Part shown: positions 6,030-6,537 of the stretch, piece by piece
How the letters are laid out: each line of letters starts with the position of its first letter
How positions within the stretch are numbered: the stretch's first letter is position 1
NCBI GenBank assembly: GCA_964350135.1
Contig: CAYGJN010000125.1
Coordinates: forward strand, 1 to 6,537
Origin: CAYGJN01 sp964350135
Lineage (GTDB): Bacteria > Bdellovibrionota > Bacteriovoracia > Bacteriovoracales > Bacteriovoracaceae
DNA: 6,537 nucleotides
Direction: 5' to 3'
Position numbers and translations under genes: made by a program
Notes under the pieces: model-generated
What the model saw: only the letters and a program-made list of their open reading frames with translations
Database searches by the model: none
What the model was told of the DNA's origin: nothing

Positions 6030-6034
6030 CCTCC
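6030..6034 (-). promoter_or_regulatory. Strong Shine-Dalgarno of rplC
   Basis: GGAGG lies 4 nt before the ATG at 6023-6025. It is one of the strongest sites in the window. It fixes the rplC start upstream of the point where the L3 family normally begins, so the extra N-terminal residues are probably real. Confidence 0.8.
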
Positions 6035-6037
6035 ACA

Positions 6038-6060
6038 GCATCACCTTATCTCAAGGATGC
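6038..6060 (-). promoter_or_regulatory. RNA hairpin next to the rplC ribosome binding site
   Basis: In the transcript GCAT pairs with ATGC and CCTT with AAGG, giving 8 bp with a 2-nt TG bulge and a 5-nt GAGAT loop. The 3' arm ends only 3 nt before the GGAGG of rplC. Structures at this distance often affect ribosome loading, and ribosomal-protein operons are commonly autoregulated by one of their products binding such leaders. The sequence shows only the structure; any ligand is unknown. Confidence 0.45.
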
Positions 6061-6077
6061 ATTCGCGGTTTTATGTT

Positions 6078-6104
6078 TTGCGCTTTGTTATAAAACGAGC
6101 GCAA
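6078..6104 (-). promoter_or_regulatory. RNA hairpin in the rpsJ-rplC spacer (distal)
   Basis: The transcript contains TTGCGCT and AGCGCAA, a perfect 7-bp inverted repeat (6098-6104 with 6078-6084) around a 13-nt AT-rich loop. The loop can form 3 further pairs (GTT with AAC). The sequence after the stem is A-rich rather than U-rich, so it does not look like an intrinsic terminator. It starts just past the tandem stops of rpsJ. A regulatory or RNA-processing role is inference only. Confidence 0.45.
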
Positions 6105-6132
6105 TCCTACTAATATTTAATCTCTACGTCAA
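6104..6132 (-). promoter_or_regulatory. Possible internal sigma-70-type promoter ahead of rplC
   Basis: Read on the minus strand, TTGACG (6127-6132, inside the last codons of rpsJ) is followed after exactly 17 nt by TAGGAT (6104-6109). This matches the -35 consensus at 5 of 6 positions and the -10 at 4 of 6. Transcription would begin near position 6097 and give a leader of about 70 nt before rplC. There is no extended -10 TG. Such matches arise by chance in AT-rich DNA and the genes are probably also read from upstream, so this is tentative. Confidence 0.25.
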
Positions 6133-6418
6133 CACCAGCAGACAGATCAAGCTTCATCAAGCTATCCACAGTCTGTTGAGTTGGGTCAATAATATCCACT
6201 AATCTTTTATGAGTTCTCATCTCAAATTGCTCACGAGATTTTTTATTTACGTGAGGAGAACGCAAGATTGTATATTTATTTATTTCTGTTGGAAGAGGAA
6301 TAGGTCCTGCTACACGTGCACCAGTGTTTTTAGCCGTTTGAACAATCTCATCACAAGACTTATCCAGGATATTGTAATCGTAGGCTCTTAATTTAATTCT
6401 TAATCTATTCGCTCTCAT
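6110..6418 (-). CDS. rpsJ: Small-subunit ribosomal protein S10 (uS10)
   Basis: The 102-residue product matches the usual S10 length. Conserved blocks include the GARVAGPIPLPTE stretch (residues 33-45), the S10 signature YTILRSPHVNKKSREQFE (49-66) and RTHKRL (68-73). S10 sits in the head of the 30S subunit. In characterised bacteria it also pairs with NusB and NusG in transcription antitermination, through the same long loop. The ATG at 6416-6418 follows AGAAGG by 6 nt, which supports the start. The frame closes with two consecutive TAG codons (6110-6112 and 6107-6109). It lies 27 nt after tuf, and an unusually long 84-nt spacer separates it from rplC. Confidence 0.97.
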   Translation of the reverse strand: MRANRLRIKLRAYDYNILDKSCDEIVQTAKNTGARVAGPIPLPTEINKYTILRSPHVNKKSREQFEMRTHKRLVDIIDPTQQTVDSLMKLDLSAGVDVEIKY

Positions 6419-6445
6419 AAATTACCTTCTATTCGTCGGATATCG

Positions 6446-6537
6446 CTAGTCTTTAATTTCAGAAACAGTTCCAGCACCAATCGTTCTACCACCCTCACGG
6501 ATCGCAAATCTTAGTCCCTTCTCCATTGCAATTGGTG
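6446..6537 (-). CDS. tuf: Elongation factor Tu, C-terminal end (partial)
   Basis: Only the last 29 codons and the TAG stop are in the window; the gene continues beyond position 6537. The visible peptide includes PIAMEKGLRFAIREGGRTIG and ends AGTVSEIKD. The run KGLRFAIREGGRTIGAG is the hallmark C-terminal strand of EF-Tu domain III. EF-Tu is the GTPase that carries aminoacyl-tRNA to the ribosomal A site in the cytoplasm. The GTPase domain lies outside the window, so nucleotide-binding motifs cannot be checked. The gene sits 27 nt upstream of rpsJ on the same strand. This is the common arrangement in which the str operon ends with tuf and leads into the S10 operon. Co-transcription is inferred from the spacing. 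Confidence 0.95.
   Translation of the reverse strand, partial: PIAMEKGLRFAIREGGRTIGAGTVSEIKD

Noticed and set aside
6209..6391. Plus-strand open frame opposite rpsJ
   Set aside because: It is a shadow of S10 with no homology or start signal.

Overview
The window is one uninterrupted block of ribosomal-protein genes, all on the minus strand, so transcription runs from position 6537 towards position 1. In that direction it holds the 3' end of tuf (EF-Tu), then rpsJ, rplC, rplD, rplW, rplB, rpsS, rplV, rpsC, rplP, rpmC, rpsQ, rplN, rplX, rplE and the 5' end of rpsN. This is the canonical bacterial S10 operon running directly into the spc operon, with the end of the str operon (tuf) in front. 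Every expected gene is present, in the usual order, and no extra gene is inserted.

The DNA is AT-rich and every complete gene starts with ATG. Most have a recognisable Shine-Dalgarno sequence, and gene spacing is mostly 1-17 nt. Two spacers are longer. The rpsJ-rplC spacer (84 nt) holds two potential RNA hairpins. The rplX-rplE spacer contains a run of 10 N, an assembly gap. The proteins are clearly bacterial. The low GC, the S10 and L3 sequences and an extended L3 N-terminus suggest a Gram-negative bacterium, perhaps of the Bdellovibrionota (Bacteriovorax-like). That placement is inference from memory and is not proven by the sequence.

The products work together. L2, L3, L4, L5, L14, L16, L22, L23, L24 and L29 build the large subunit: the peptidyl-transferase surroundings, the exit tunnel, the tunnel mouth and the central protuberance. 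S3, S10, S14, S17 and S19 belong to the small subunit. EF-Tu delivers aminoacyl-tRNA to the finished ribosome. Tight packing implies co-transcription and translational coupling.

I found no undescribed gene system. The points worth a second look are small: a perfect 9-bp hairpin with three in-frame stops at the rpsQ/rplN junction, the structured rpsJ-rplC spacer, a possible internal promoter, many TAG stops for such highly expressed genes, departures from conserved motifs in L5 and L4, and an assembly gap whose flanks look like overlapping contig ends.
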